64,000 nt of DNA from Nitrospinae bacterium bin107 (GCA_002238965.1 MPNJ01000009.1:62001-126000), one strand, 5' to 3'; counted from the stretch's first letter, positions 8,853 to 18,310 are shown. Numbers and translations: made by a program. Notes: generated by a model from the letters alone, not told the origin.

Positions 8853-9941
8853 TTATCCCTTTATGGAGGCGAGAAAGTAAGCCCCTCCCGCGAGGAAAAT
8901 CGCATTTGGCCCCCAGGCCGCCAGGATAGGCGGGAGGCGTCCGGCGTGTCCGAACGATAGGCTTGCATGGAAAAGTACGAGGTAGATGGCGCCGATAGCG
9001 ATGGCGATGGCGACTCCCAGGGCGGCTCCTCCGCTTCTGCTGCTTCGAATGGAGAAAGCCACACCCACGATGGCCAGCACGAAACTGATGAACGGAGCAG
9101 AAATTTTAGCCCACATATCTACGATGTAACGGGTGGCGTTAACGCCGCTTTTTCGCAAGTTTTCAATGTAGCGACCGAGTTCCTGATAATTCATTGTCTC
9201 CGGGTTTCTGCCTGTTTCCTTGAAATCTTTCGGTTTTTCCGCAAGCGGAAACACTTTCTTTTCAAAGGTTTCTTGTTTGATTTTTCCCCCGCCTGCAAAG
9301 TCGTGGATCACGCCTTTGTGGAATTCCCAATGTTGTTCTGCAGGAAGCCAAACCACCTCGGTCGCGTCAATACGTTGCGTTAAGCGGTTTTGCGGGTCCA
9401 ATCGGTACAGGGTAATGCCTCTCATTTTTTCCGAAGATGGATCGTAGTGTGTGATTTGCCAGATCGTGTTGTTTTCCGAGCGATACCAGATTTTGTCTCT
9501 CTGTGTATGCGTGTGTAAGCCGGTTTTCTGGATCTTGACCCGCCGTATGTATTCTCCGCGCTTGTTGGCGAATGGAACGATGTATTCATTCGCCAGGAAG
9601 GTGAGGAAGCTGATTCCCAGGCATGCGATCAGGATTGGCGTTATGATTCGGTAGAGACTTAAGCCCCCTGCGCGCATGGCGAGAACCTCGTTTTCTCTGG
9701 AGAAAAGAATCAGCGTGAATGTGCTCGCCAGCAGCACGGTGAGCGGAACGGAGAGAAAAACGAGATGGGGTATTTTATATAGGAAATACAGGGTTGCGTC
9801 GCTTACGGCTGCATTCTCTTCGATAAAATCATCGATGCGTTCGATAAACTCCGCGGTGAGGAAGAGAGTGATGGCTCCCGACTGGCATAGAACCAACATT
9901 CTCAAGAATTGTTTCGTGATGTATCGGCTCAGTATGGTCAT
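8853..9941 (-). CDS. lptG: LPS export permease LptG
   Basis: 362 aa, YjgP/YjgQ family. Four or more N-terminal and C-terminal hydrophobic helices surround a periplasmic beta-jellyroll (about 115-255). Typical elements are MTILSRYITKQFLRM at the N-terminus and FSRENEVLAMRAGGLSLYRII in the coupling-helix loop. With LptF and the LptB ATPase (not in this window) it extracts LPS from the inner membrane. It follows lptF by 9 nt on the same strand, so the two are one operon. Confidence 0.94.
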   Translation of the reverse strand: MTILSRYITKQFLRMLVLCQSGAITLFLTAEFIERIDDFIEENAAVSDATLYFLYKIPHLVFLSVPLTVLLASTFTLILFSRENEVLAMRAGGLSLYRIITPILIACLGISFLTFLANEYIVPFANKRGEYIRRVKIQKTGLHTHTQRDKIWYRSENNTIWQITHYDPSSEKMRGITLYRLDPQNRLTQRIDATEVVWLPAEQHWEFHKGVIHDFAGGGKIKQETFEKKVFPLAEKPKDFKETGRNPETMNYQELGRYIENLRKSGVNATRYIVDMWAKISAPFISFVLAIVGVAFSIRSSRSGGAALGVAIAIAIGAIYLVLFHASLSFGHAGRLPPILAAWGPNAIFLAGGAYFLASIKG

Positions 9942-9950
9942 GGCGGGAAT

Positions 9951-11168
9951 TTATGATTTGCTTCGGTGAAAGAGGGAAAACGGTTTGAGAAGCAAACCCC
10001 GGATGTCGATGGCGTAGAGCAAGCCAGCGGTTCGTACCATGTATCCCGCGAGTAGGGCCAATAATACGTTCGGGCTCCAGACGGCGACGGCAGCGCTGAT
10101 TTGCCCGCTTTCCGCCACTCCCTCCGTGAAGGTGACGAGCAGGTAATAAAGGATCAGAACACCCAGGCTCAGGGCAAAACCGCCGTGGCGTCCCGATCGT
10201 CTGTTCTGTACGCCGAGAGGTGCCCCCAGGAACGCCAGAATGAGGCAGGTGAAAGGCACCGCGAATTTCTTGTGCAACTCCACGAGAATGGCGTTGTACC
10301 TGCTTGTTCCGGGCTCGTGTTCTGTTAGTTTGTTTCTAAGCTCATGGAACGGAAAAGCTCGCAGGCTTGTGCGAAGCGCCTTTGTTTTTCCGATAGATTT
10401 CGTAAGATCAAAATTGAGGTCGTGGCGCTCAAAGCGCGCGATTTGATAATTGTTTCTTGCGAGGAGAGAGTCATCCTGCGCGCCAGTTTTCTTACTGGAG
10501 ACCTTCTCGGGTTTGCTGACCGTATGGACAGTTCCTCTGACGAGGCGCAACCATACTTTCGGAGATGTGGTGGATTTTATCAGCCGGCCACGATCGGCAA
10601 AAATGACCCGATTCGTCCCGGCCTCTCTCGTATCTGAAATCATAATGCCTTTCATCACCTTGCCCGACGGTTCGATTTCTCGCACGTAGAACATGATTCC
10701 ATCGAAACCGTCATGAAAAACCTGCTCTCGAAGGTCGAATGTAGCGACTCGACTATGGAGCATCTGTTGGCGGACTTCCAAAGTGGTGTTTTGACTCCAG
10801 GGAAGCCCGAACATCATGAGGAATCCGCTCAGGAGGGCGGTGGCTATCCCCACCACTCCCACGGGGATGAGTTGTGAGTGGAAGGTCATGCCGGAGGCGG
10901 TCATCGCCAGGGATTCGCTGTCGCTCGAGAGTCGGCTGAATACCATGATGCTCGAAATCAGGGTGGACATGGGCAGGGTAACAAGAAGCAAAACGGGCAG
11001 GGCGGCGATAAGAAATTGCGCCACGATGGAAATTGGCACACCGCGGTTCACCACCAAATCTGTGAATAGAAACATTCTGTGGAGCAGGAGCACGAATGTA
11101 AGGAAAAACAAGGATATGAGCAGATAGGACACCAATTCACCCAGGATATATCGGTGCAGTGTTTTCAA
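9951..11168 (-). CDS. lptF: LPS export permease LptF
   Basis: 405 aa paralogue of LptG. It has an N-terminal membrane bundle (LISLFFLTFVLLLHRMFLF and following), the coupling loop FSRLSSDSESLAMTASGM, a periplasmic jellyroll (about 120-300) and three C-terminal helices with FLGAPLGVQNRRSGRHGGF. It is divergent from the heptosyltransferase gene. The 189-bp space 11169-11357 must hold the promoters for both directions, but I could not pick out convincing -35/-10 pairs. Confidence 0.94.
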   Translation of the reverse strand: MKTLHRYILGELVSYLLISLFFLTFVLLLHRMFLFTDLVVNRGVPISIVAQFLIAALPVLLLVTLPMSTLISSIMVFSRLSSDSESLAMTASGMTFHSQLIPVGVVGIATALLSGFLMMFGLPWSQNTTLEVRQQMLHSRVATFDLREQVFHDGFDGIMFYVREIEPSGKVMKGIMISDTREAGTNRVIFADRGRLIKSTTSPKVWLRLVRGTVHTVSKPEKVSSKKTGAQDDSLLARNNYQIARFERHDLNFDLTKSIGKTKALRTSLRAFPFHELRNKLTEHEPGTSRYNAILVELHKKFAVPFTCLILAFLGAPLGVQNRRSGRHGGFALSLGVLILYYLLVTFTEGVAESGQISAAVAVWSPNVLLALLAGYMVRTAGLLYAIDIRGLLLKPFSLFHRSKS

Positions 11169-11357
11169 GGGGATTCCTCTGGGAGACGGGCACTCGATAC
11201 ACTTGCATCACACTATATGAGCGTTTGCAGGAATGCAAAACGTGTTTTTATGCTCATTGACGCCCATTACACCGGTTGATAGCGTTGAAAAAAGGGCTGT
11301 TTTCGTTCTATTTCCCCGTGACTCAAGGTGCGGAAACGCATCGGGGAGGAATCGAGT

Positions 11358-12410
11358 TTGTCCGGCGATGCCAATCGGGAGGAGTTGCACCTCGTAGTGA
11401 CGCCTACATGGATTGGTGATACGGCCATGTCCGCTCCTTTTTTTGCATCCCTGAGGAGAGCGCACCCTGGGGCGAGGGTGGCGGCGGCGGCAGGTCCCTG
11501 GACTGCCGGATTGCTCCGCTGCTTTCCCTGGATCGATCGGGTCTTGTCTCTCGATGGAGGAAAGTGGAGCAGCTTCTTTTCCTTGAGGAGGATGTTAAGA
11601 AACGAGACGGTGGATTATGCGTGGGTTTTGCCCAATAGCTTTCGTGCGGCCCTGATGGCGAAATGGATAGGAGCAAGGCGGCGAATCGGGTATGGGAGCG
11701 ATAGTCGGGGCTGGCTTTTGACCAGCAGTGTGGCGCCTCCGAGAGATATTTCTCATTTGGTGGATTGGTATCTTTACCTTCTTGAGGCGCAAGGATATGA
11801 AACCCGGACTGGGGTTGACGATTTCTGCATCAAACCGAAGGCGCAAGAATTCGCGGAAAATCTGCTGAAACCGCATCGTACGGGGAAAGATGCGCCAATG
11901 GTGGGAATTCATCCCGGGGCTTTTTTCGGTGAATCCAAGATGTGGCCGCTGGAACATTTCACAACACTTATTCACCGGCTCGTCGATCGCGAGGGGGCGC
12001 AGGTTTTCATATTGGGCGGGCCGGATGAGTTGGCCCTCACGGGGAAATTGGAACAGACGTCCGGGGGGCGGGCGGTGAATCTGGCCGGAAAAGATACCCT
12101 GGATACGCTGCCCGCTTTGCTGTCTCGTCTGGATGTATTCATCTCAGGCGATACGGGTCCGCTCCATGTGGCCGCGCTCGCCGGGACAGCGACGATTGCG
12201 CTGTTCGGACCCACGGACTATCGTCGAACAGGCACGAGAGGGACTTGGAACAGAATCATTCACAGGGGACTCGAATGCAGCCCATGCTTTGCGAGAACGT
12301 GTCCACTCGGCCATCACGACTGCATGAAGCGGATTTCGCCCGAGCTAGTGGCGAGCGAAGCCGTTAAGCTGCTGAACGAAAAACCGGGGGTCGACAGGGA
12401 TGGGAACTGA
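11358..12410 (+). CDS. waaF: ADP-heptose:LPS heptosyltransferase II
   Basis: GT9 enzyme that adds the second heptose of the LPS inner core. Motifs: VVTPTWIGDTAMSAPFFASL, GIHPGAFFGESKMWPLEHF, FISGDTGPLHVAALAGT and the Cys-rich end ECSPCFARTCPLGHHDCMK typical of heptosyltransferase II. The start is uncertain. I prefer TTG at 11358 because GGGGAGGA (11343-11350) lies 7 nt before it; a GTG at 11328 lacks a Shine-Dalgarno sequence. The end overlaps gmhB by 11 nt. Confidence 0.9.
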   Translation: MSGDANREELHLVVTPTWIGDTAMSAPFFASLRRAHPGARVAAAAGPWTAGLLRCFPWIDRVLSLDGGKWSSFFSLRRMLRNETVDYAWVLPNSFRAALMAKWIGARRRIGYGSDSRGWLLTSSVAPPRDISHLVDWYLYLLEAQGYETRTGVDDFCIKPKAQEFAENLLKPHRTGKDAPMVGIHPGAFFGESKMWPLEHFTTLIHRLVDREGAQVFILGGPDELALTGKLEQTSGGRAVNLAGKDTLDTLPALLSRLDVFISGDTGPLHVAALAGTATIALFGPTDYRRTGTRGTWNRIIHRGLECSPCFARTCPLGHHDCMKRISPELVASEAVKLLNEKPGVDRDGN

Positions 12411-13002
12411 GACAGGCGCTGCAAAGAAACCGGCGGTATTTTTTGACAGGGACGGCACCCTGAATCGTGACGTGGGCTACGTCACTCACCTCGACTTGTA
12501 TGAACTGCTACCCAGGGCGGCGGCGGCCGTCCGTAAGGTGAACGAGGCGGGATGGCTGGCTATCCTGATCACGAATCAGGCCGGCGTGGCGCGAGGCTAC
12601 TTCCCTGAAATCATGATCGATAAGGTGCATCGCAAACTTCAGGAAGAGCTGGGCGGCAAAAGCGCGCGGCTCGACGCCATCTATTATTGCCCGCACGTCC
12701 CGAACGGAGACGACCCCGGGTACGCGCTCGACTGCCAGATGCGGAAACCCTATCCGGGAATGATTTTGAAAGCAGCGGCGGAGCACGGCGTCGACTTGGA
12801 AAAATCCGTCATGCTGGGGGACAAGTATTCCGATTTGGAGGCAGGCTGGCGTGCGGGTTGTAAGTCAGGCCTTGTGCTCTCAGGGTATGGCCGGGGAGAA
12901 AGAGAACTTCGCGGTGCGCAGTGGCCCCGCCGGCCCGATTTCGTGGCGCAAGACGCCTATCATGCGGTGGAAATCATCCTGAACGAAGTCGGGAATCACT
13001 AG
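12400..13002 (+). CDS. gmhB: D-glycero-beta-D-manno-heptose-1,7-bisphosphate 7-phosphatase GmhB
   Basis: 200 aa HAD phosphatase of the ADP-heptose pathway. HAD motif I is FFDRDGTLNRD (nucleophile Asp), motif II ILITNQAGVARGY, motif IV MLGDKYSDLEAG. The family zinc site normally reads C-x-H ... C-x-C. Here C97, H99 and C112 are present, but the fourth ligand position is Met114 (DCQMRKP), so zinc binding may be altered. It lies in an operon with waaF and the heptose kinase. Confidence 0.92.
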   Translation: MGTETGAAKKPAVFFDRDGTLNRDVGYVTHLDLYELLPRAAAAVRKVNEAGWLAILITNQAGVARGYFPEIMIDKVHRKLQEELGGKSARLDAIYYCPHVPNGDDPGYALDCQMRKPYPGMILKAAAEHGVDLEKSVMLGDKYSDLEAGWRAGCKSGLVLSGYGRGERELRGAQWPRRPDFVAQDAYHAVEIILNEVGNH

Positions 13003-13003
13003 C

Positions 13004-13996
13004 ATGAGTTCACCACTCAAGGAATATATTCAAAGATTCTCGTCCATGCGCATGGCGGTGCTGGGGGATTTCATCGCGGATGAATTCATCCATGGCGCCA
13101 CCTCTCGCATCAGCCGCGAAGCGCCGGTACTTGTCCTGGATTTCATCCGCCGCGAGGTCGTACCCGGTGGAGGGGGCAATGCGGCGATGAACGCGGCGGC
13201 CCTGGGCGGAAACGTGCGGGCCATCGGCGCGTTGGGGGCCGATGAAGCGGGCGAGGAACTCCGCCGCGCAATGGAAAAATGCCGAATCGATACCGGACTG
13301 TTGTTGGCGGATCCCGAACGCATCACCCCCACGAAAACGCGCGTGATGGCGGGGGGCCGAAACACCAAGCGCCAGCAGGTGATCCGCGTGGACCACGAAA
13401 AGAAGCTGGGATTGAGCGAGAGCCTCGAATCCCGGTTAGTTCGTGAAATCGAGCAGTTGGCGAATGACGGCCTGGATGCTCTCTTGATTTCAGACTACGG
13501 CCTGGGCGTCGTGACGAAAGGCGTCAAGGAGGCGCTCCGCAAATTGCCTGCCGAATTCATCGTCACGGTAGACAGCCGCTATGCGGGAGGTTCGTTTCTG
13601 GGGGTCACGGCCATTACGCCGAATGAGGAGGAAGTGGCGGGTTTGCTGGGGTATTGGCCCGATGAGGAGCGTCTCGATAAGGCAGGAACTTCTCTGCTTG
13701 AAAAAACGGGGTCGCGGGCGATCTTGCTCACCCGGGGAGACAAGGGGATGAGTCTTTTTGAAAAGGATACCCCAAGGACTGATATTCCCATCTATGGCTC
13801 GGATCAGGTGCTCGACGTGACCGGGGCGGGGGATACGGTGATTGCGACGTTCACGCTCTCCCTGGCAGCGGGAGCCTCGATGTGCGAGGCGGCGGAACTC
13901 GCGAATCGCGCGGCGGGGTTGGTGGTGATGAAGGCGGGAACGACGGTAGTGGAGCCCCATGAACTCCTGGCGACATTCGAGGGGGAGAGCGGGTGA
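13004..13996 (+). CDS. rfaE1: D-glycero-beta-D-manno-heptose-7-phosphate kinase (RfaE1, kinase domain only)
   Basis: 330 aa PfkB/ribokinase-fold kinase. Features: LGDFIADEFIHG, VPGGGGNAAMNAAALG, the anion-hole/catalytic VLDVTGAGDTVIATF near the C-terminus and LLTRGDKGMSLF. The length equals only the N-terminal half of bifunctional HldE, so the nucleotidyltransferase half (RfaE2) must be encoded elsewhere. Starts 2 nt after gmhB. The stop overlaps the GTG of a small ORF. Confidence 0.93.
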   Translation: MSSPLKEYIQRFSSMRMAVLGDFIADEFIHGATSRISREAPVLVLDFIRREVVPGGGGNAAMNAAALGGNVRAIGALGADEAGEELRRAMEKCRIDTGLLLADPERITPTKTRVMAGGRNTKRQQVIRVDHEKKLGLSESLESRLVREIEQLANDGLDALLISDYGLGVVTKGVKEALRKLPAEFIVTVDSRYAGGSFLGVTAITPNEEEVAGLLGYWPDEERLDKAGTSLLEKTGSRAILLTRGDKGMSLFEKDTPRTDIPIYGSDQVLDVTGAGDTVIATFTLSLAAGASMCEAAELANRAAGLVVMKAGTTVVEPHELLATFEGESG

Positions 13997-14112
13997 GCAT
14001 CCAGGGGAAAGGCTATCGGTATAAATGGATGCGAGTGGATTCCCTGAATCCGGTTCTGGAGAAGTGGCGAGTAGACGGCAAGAACATCGGGAGAACGGGC
14101 CCGGATGGGTGA
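13993..14112 (+). CDS. Small ORF (39 aa) bridging rfaE1 and the GT9 gene
   Basis: A GTG at 13993 overlaps the rfaE1 stop as GTGA. It is preceded by a purine-rich GGGGGAGAG and reads through 39 codons to TGA at 14110-14112, overlapping the next gene's ATG by 8 nt. The product begins with SIQGKGYRYKWMRVD and is basic, with several aromatic residues (Y, W). It has no signal peptide or membrane segment. I do not recognise it. Coupling at both ends is what a real small gene would show, but a filler between overlapping genes cannot be excluded. Confidence 0.4.
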   Translation: MSIQGKGYRYKWMRVDSLNPVLEKWRVDGKNIGRTGPDG

Positions 14113-15154
14113 GCGATTCCTCATCATCCGCCTGGGTGCGATAGGTGACGTCGTTCATACCCTCCCCCTGGCGGCGGCCATCAAGGATGCGCGGCCAGAT
14201 TCTCATATCACCTGGGCGGTCGAGCCTGCCCCGCGAGAAGTTCTTCTCGGAAATCCGGGTATCGATGAAATCTTGACCATTGATACCAAGAGGTGGCGTA
14301 AAAATTTACTCTCCGGTGGATTCGTTGCCCTCAGACGCGACCTGCTCTCCGTGAGGAATGTTGGCGCCGACGTGGCCCTCGACGCTCAGGGGCTGATCAA
14401 AAGCGGTTTTTTGGCGTGGGCGTCGGGAGCGCCTGTTCGCATCGGGTTCGAACATCGTTATTGCAGAGAAGGGATGAACGTACTTTTTACGACGCATCAC
14501 GTAGTGCCCCCGAAAAATCCTCACCACGTGGTGGAGAAGAATTTATCGCTTCTCGATCCGCTGGGTTTGCCGATTCCGTTGAAGGAGAATTACCGTTTTC
14601 CTCTCCATGAAACGCAGCATGAAGGGGAGCAGGCGGAAGAATGCCTGAAGAGCGTGGGGCACGAGGACGGTCGCCCCTTGTTGGTCATCCATCCCGGGGG
14701 CGGGTGGGTGACGAAACGCTGGGCGCCGGATCGTTTTGCGCAACTCGCGGATCATTGGCATGAGACTGATATGGGGGACGTTCTCCTCATCTGGGGTCCT
14801 GGAGAGGAAAAGATGGTGGAAGAAGTGGTGGCTTTCATGAGAACGCAGCCTTTGGTTGCGCCTGCGACGAGCATTCGGGAAATGATGGCCTTGATTCGGC
14901 GCGGTTCTTGCTTTGTGGGCGGCGACTCCGGCCCCATGCATCTCGCTGCAGCCATGGGGATTCGATGTCTGGCGATTATGGGGCCTACGGAACCCGTGAG
15001 AAATGGTCCGTGGGGCGCAGGGAATTCGGTGTTGCATCACCGACTCGCTTGCAGTGGCTGTTATGCGAGAAAATGCCCCGATATCGAGTGCCTGGAGCGT
15101 GTGAAGGCCGAAGATGCGATAGATGTGCTGAACCGGCTTCATCCGGCCCCATGA
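14105..15154 (+). CDS. Glycosyltransferase family 9 protein, heptosyltransferase I-like
   Basis: 349 aa. The opening FLIIRLGAIGDVVHTLPLA, ALDAQGLIKSGFLAW, VIHPGGGWVTKRWAPDRFAQL and GGDSGPMHLAAAMG mark a GT9 ADP-heptose transferase. The Cys-containing end resembles the waaF product. Given that heptosyltransferase II is already present at 11358, this is probably WaaC (adds heptose I to Kdo), but assignment within GT9 rests on context. It follows the heptose kinase in the same run. Confidence 0.88.
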   Translation: MGERFLIIRLGAIGDVVHTLPLAAAIKDARPDSHITWAVEPAPREVLLGNPGIDEILTIDTKRWRKNLLSGGFVALRRDLLSVRNVGADVALDAQGLIKSGFLAWASGAPVRIGFEHRYCREGMNVLFTTHHVVPPKNPHHVVEKNLSLLDPLGLPIPLKENYRFPLHETQHEGEQAEECLKSVGHEDGRPLLVIHPGGGWVTKRWAPDRFAQLADHWHETDMGDVLLIWGPGEEKMVEEVVAFMRTQPLVAPATSIREMMALIRRGSCFVGGDSGPMHLAAAMGIRCLAIMGPTEPVRNGPWGAGNSVLHHRLACSGCYARKCPDIECLERVKAEDAIDVLNRLHPAP

Positions 15155-15291
15155 AAAACATGACGATCTATGCGAAACTAAGACAGTTTATTGAACGAAG
15201 CAGGAGTTGTTTCCGTTTTTGATGTGATGCACGACCCGAAAATGCACGAATCGTTCCAGGGTTTTGATTGAAAATTGGAGATCAACGGAAG

Positions 15292-15489
15292 ATGAGCGTG
15301 GATAAAGAGTTGTTGGAGATATTGGCGTGCCCCGTCACCAAGACACCGCTGGAGTTGAGCGAGGATGGGAATTTTTTGATCGCCCGGGAATCGGGATTGG
15401 TCTATAAGATCGAAGATGATATCCCAATCATGCTCGTAGACGAAGCCGTCCCGCTTGATGAGTGGGAAAAGACCCAGGGGAAAGGTTAG
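15292..15489 (+). CDS. Trm112/YcaR-family small protein
   Basis: 65 aa. The opening DKELLEILACPVTKTPLEL and the later ESGLVYKIEDDIPIMLVDEA match the bacterial Trm112 (UPF0434) fold. The usual CPxC zinc knuckle is reduced to CPVT, so zinc binding is doubtful. Bacterial members are often found next to LPS genes (beside lpxK/kdsB in enterics), and their role is unsettled. The ATG at 15292 follows a CGGAAG Shine-Dalgarno; 137 bp separate it from the GT9 gene. Confidence 0.85.
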   Translation: MSVDKELLEILACPVTKTPLELSEDGNFLIARESGLVYKIEDDIPIMLVDEAVPLDEWEKTQGKG

Positions 15490-15493
15490 GAGG

Positions 15494-16318
15494 ATGTCTG
15501 GCTTGGCGGAAACATCTGCCGAAGCCGGCACAGGCAGGGTGCCTGACTCCGAATCTGCCAGAAAACCGATTAGCGTTACGATTGTCGCCCACAATGAGGC
15601 GGAACGAATTGGCACATGTATCGACAGCGTTTCGTGGGCGGATGAAATCATCGTAGTGGACGCCGGCAGTACGGATGACACCCAGGAAATATGCCGAAAA
15701 CGCGGCGCGCTGCTCATTCAACATCCCTGGGGAGGATATGCGGCGCAAAAAAATTTCGCCCTCTCGAAAGCGAGTCACTCCTGGATATTGAGTCTGGATG
15801 CGGATGAATGCGTAAGTCCGGAACTTTCCGAGGAAATTTTCTCCGTTTTGTCTGACGATGCTCCTGCACAGGGGTATCGGATTCCCCGAAAAAACATATT
15901 CTTCGGCCGTTGGCTTCGCCACGGCGACCTTTGGCCGGATCATCAGCTCCGGTTGTTTCGGCGCGATGCCGGAGCGTTTAACGAGAAAAGCGTTCACGAA
16001 TCCGTAGTGGTGGAAGGGCGGGTGGGTGTACTTTCATCCCCCATGGAACACTACAGCTATGATTCACTCTTCGATTTTTTCCAAAGACAGGTGAAATACG
16101 CCAGGCTTTCCGCGGAAGATTTATCTTCCAAGGGGGTGCAACCAGGAATAGCCGATTTCGTCATTCGACCTCTTTGGCGTTTTTTCAAAAGCTATATCTT
16201 GAAGATGGGCCTTCGCGATGGCGTAAAGGGATTTTGCGTTTCGGCGGGTTCAGCCTATTACGTGTTCTTGCGAGCCGCCTTTTTGTGGGAGCTGTGTCGA
16301 GGACGTGAACGCCCTTAG
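15494..16318 (+). CDS. Glycosyltransferase family 2 (WaaE/KdtX-like)
   Basis: 274 aa. GT-A elements: ISVTIVAHNEAERIGTCIDS, EIIVVDAGSTDDTQEI and the DxD-like SLDADECVS. FFGRWLRHGDLWPDHQLRLF and the C-terminal FIRPLWRFFKSYILKMGLRDG are typical of the WaaE beta-1,4-glucosyltransferase-like group that decorates heptose I. The start ATG is 4 nt after the Trm112 stop with an AGGAGG immediately upstream, which is tight spacing. The next certain gene is msbA. Confidence 0.87.
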   Translation: MSGLAETSAEAGTGRVPDSESARKPISVTIVAHNEAERIGTCIDSVSWADEIIVVDAGSTDDTQEICRKRGALLIQHPWGGYAAQKNFALSKASHSWILSLDADECVSPELSEEIFSVLSDDAPAQGYRIPRKNIFFGRWLRHGDLWPDHQLRLFRRDAGAFNEKSVHESVVVEGRVGVLSSPMEHYSYDSLFDFFQRQVKYARLSAEDLSSKGVQPGIADFVIRPLWRFFKSYILKMGLRDGVKGFCVSAGSAYYVFLRAAFLWELCRGRERP

Positions 16319-16526
16319 CGTTGTTCATAAGGAAGCCTCTCCGGGTATGGGCGGACAGGGGGAAAGAATTCCCTTACAGCCCATCACCCATATTAATAGT
16401 GGATGCAAGGTTCAACTCATCGCGCCACCGGATGGCGAACCGATGGGCAGGACGAATGAGGCAGGAACGTTAAACAAGTCGATTCCTGTGACGCCTGGGT
16501 TGGCTTTACGAGAGATTCCCGGATGA
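16305..16526 (+). CDS. Doubtful small ORF (73 aa) between GT2 and msbA
   Basis: A GTG at 16305 overlaps the GT2 stop by 14 nt, and the TGA overlaps the msbA ATG as ATGA. The product has no recognised motif, is rich in G, P and N, and has no membrane segment. Its only support is that it fills a 204-bp gap between coupled genes with exact overlaps at both ends. An ATG at 16347 is an alternative start. It may equally be non-coding. Confidence 0.25.
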   Translation: MNALSVVHKEASPGMGGQGERIPLQPITHINSGCKVQLIAPPDGEPMGRTNEAGTLNKSIPVTPGLALREIPG

Positions 16527-18310
16527 GCCGCACACGGGTATACCTCAGGCTCTTGAAATATTTGCGTCCCTACCGGTTTCGGTTCGGGGTCGCCGTCGCC
16601 TGCACAATCATTGTGGGCGGTCTGAATGCGTATCCCGCATACCTCGTTCAGCACGTCATCAATGACATCTTGATCTCGAAGCGGTCCGATATCGTACTGT
16701 TGATTTGCCTGTCCCTTGTCGTCGTCTATCTGGTGAAAGGCCTCGCCGCATATTGCCAGAACTATTTCATGCTCTGGGTCGGTCAGCATGTGGTGATGGA
16801 CGTCAGAAACGGGCTTCACAGGCATCTGCTGAATTTGCCCCTTCGGTTTTTCGAGGTGAAGACGACCGGAGAGTTGATGTCGAAAGTCATATACGACATC
16901 TCCTTGATGCAGCATGCGGCGACGGAGTCCATTCGGGATTTACTCCGGCATGGGTTCACCTTCATCGCATTGCTCTGCGTGGCGATTTACCAGAGCCCCC
17001 ATATGGCGCTGATATTCGTCGTGCTCATTCCGCTGGTGGCGGTTCTGGTTGTCATGATGGGAGAGAAGATTCGCCGAATCACGCGGAGGAGTCAGGCGCG
17101 CATGGGGGACATGAGCAGCCTGATGAAGGAAACCTACGCGGGAATTCGCGTCGTCAAGGCATTTGGAACCGAAGATGAGGAAGAAGGCCGTTTCATGGGC
17201 ACCACCCGTTCGTTCTTCGACACCATCATGCGGGCCATGCGGGTTCGCTCGCTGGCGCCTCCCATAGTGGAGATCATCGGTGGTTTGATGGGAGCGGGAA
17301 TTCTGTGGTTCGGCGCCCAGGCGGTAATCTATGGAAACATGGATCCGGGAAGGCTGATGAGTTTCGCCGTCGCCCTCGGTATGGCCTACAACCCGCTGAA
17401 ATCTTTCACCCGGGTGTTTCATAGCCTGGTGGAGGGAATTGCGGGCGCCCAGTCGGTTTTCGAGGTACTGGACGAGCATGCTCCGGAAGATAAGAATCCC
17501 GATGGCGAGGAGATGGGACGGCTTTCCCGGCATATCCGATTCGAGGGCGTGCATTTCTCCTATTCGGACGAGGCGACGCTCGAGGATATCAACATAGAAG
17601 TACCGGCAGGCTGCACACTTGCCGTTGTGGGGATGAGCGGTGCGGGGAAAAGCACATTCCTGGATTTGATCCCGCGGTTTTATCCGCCCGCCCGGGGGCG
17701 CATTTCATTCGACGGAAAAGAAGCGTCCCGGTATTCACTGAGCAGCTTACGCGCCCAGATCGCCGTGGTAACCCAGCAGGTCATTCTGTTCAATGATACG
17801 GCGGAAAATAACATTGCCTATGGGGAGAAAAGATCCGTCAGCCGTGAAGAAATCATATCGGCGGCGAAAGCGGCCAACGCCCATGATTTCATTATGGAGC
17901 TTGAAAACGGGTATGAGACCATGCTGGGCGAGGAGGGAGTACGCCTTTCCGGCGGCGAACGCCAGCGCATCGCCATTGCGCGCGCGATTTTGAGGGATCC
18001 TTCCATTCTGCTGCTCGATGAAGCCACGAGCGCGCTCGACACGGAAAGCGAGCAGTTGATTCAGGATGCTCTGGAGCCTTTGATGAAGGATCGCACCACG
18101 TTTGTGGTGGCTCATAGACTCTCCACGGTCCGAAACGCCGATTTAATCATCGTGCTCGATGGGGGGCGAATCGTGGAGAGGGGAACGCACGATGAGTTGA
18201 TGAAGCGGGGCGGCCTTTACCAAAGACTCTACGAAATGCAGTTTGTGAGCGAGGAAATGTCCCTTTCCGATGAAATCAAAAGCGCAACGCATGGCGGAAA
18301 CATTTCGTAA
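16523..18310 (+). CDS. msbA: Lipid A ABC exporter, MsbA-like (fused TMD-NBD)
   Basis: 595 aa half-transporter that flips lipid A-core across the inner membrane as a homodimer. A six-helix ABC type I exporter domain spans about 1-320. The NBD has Walker A GMSGAGKST (about 370), signature LSGGERQRIAIARA (about 475), Walker B ILLLDEATSALD and H-loop FVVAHRLSTV. It stands inside an LPS run, which supports lipid A rather than a drug as substrate. Confidence 0.92.
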   Translation: MSRTRVYLRLLKYLRPYRFRFGVAVACTIIVGGLNAYPAYLVQHVINDILISKRSDIVLLICLSLVVVYLVKGLAAYCQNYFMLWVGQHVVMDVRNGLHRHLLNLPLRFFEVKTTGELMSKVIYDISLMQHAATESIRDLLRHGFTFIALLCVAIYQSPHMALIFVVLIPLVAVLVVMMGEKIRRITRRSQARMGDMSSLMKETYAGIRVVKAFGTEDEEEGRFMGTTRSFFDTIMRAMRVRSLAPPIVEIIGGLMGAGILWFGAQAVIYGNMDPGRLMSFAVALGMAYNPLKSFTRVFHSLVEGIAGAQSVFEVLDEHAPEDKNPDGEEMGRLSRHIRFEGVHFSYSDEATLEDINIEVPAGCTLAVVGMSGAGKSTFLDLIPRFYPPARGRISFDGKEASRYSLSSLRAQIAVVTQQVILFNDTAENNIAYGEKRSVSREEIISAAKAANAHDFIMELENGYETMLGEEGVRLSGGERQRIAIARAILRDPSILLLDEATSALDTESEQLIQDALEPLMKDRTTFVVAHRLSTVRNADLIIVLDGGRIVERGTHDELMKRGGLYQRLYEMQFVSEEMSLSDEIKSATHGGNIS

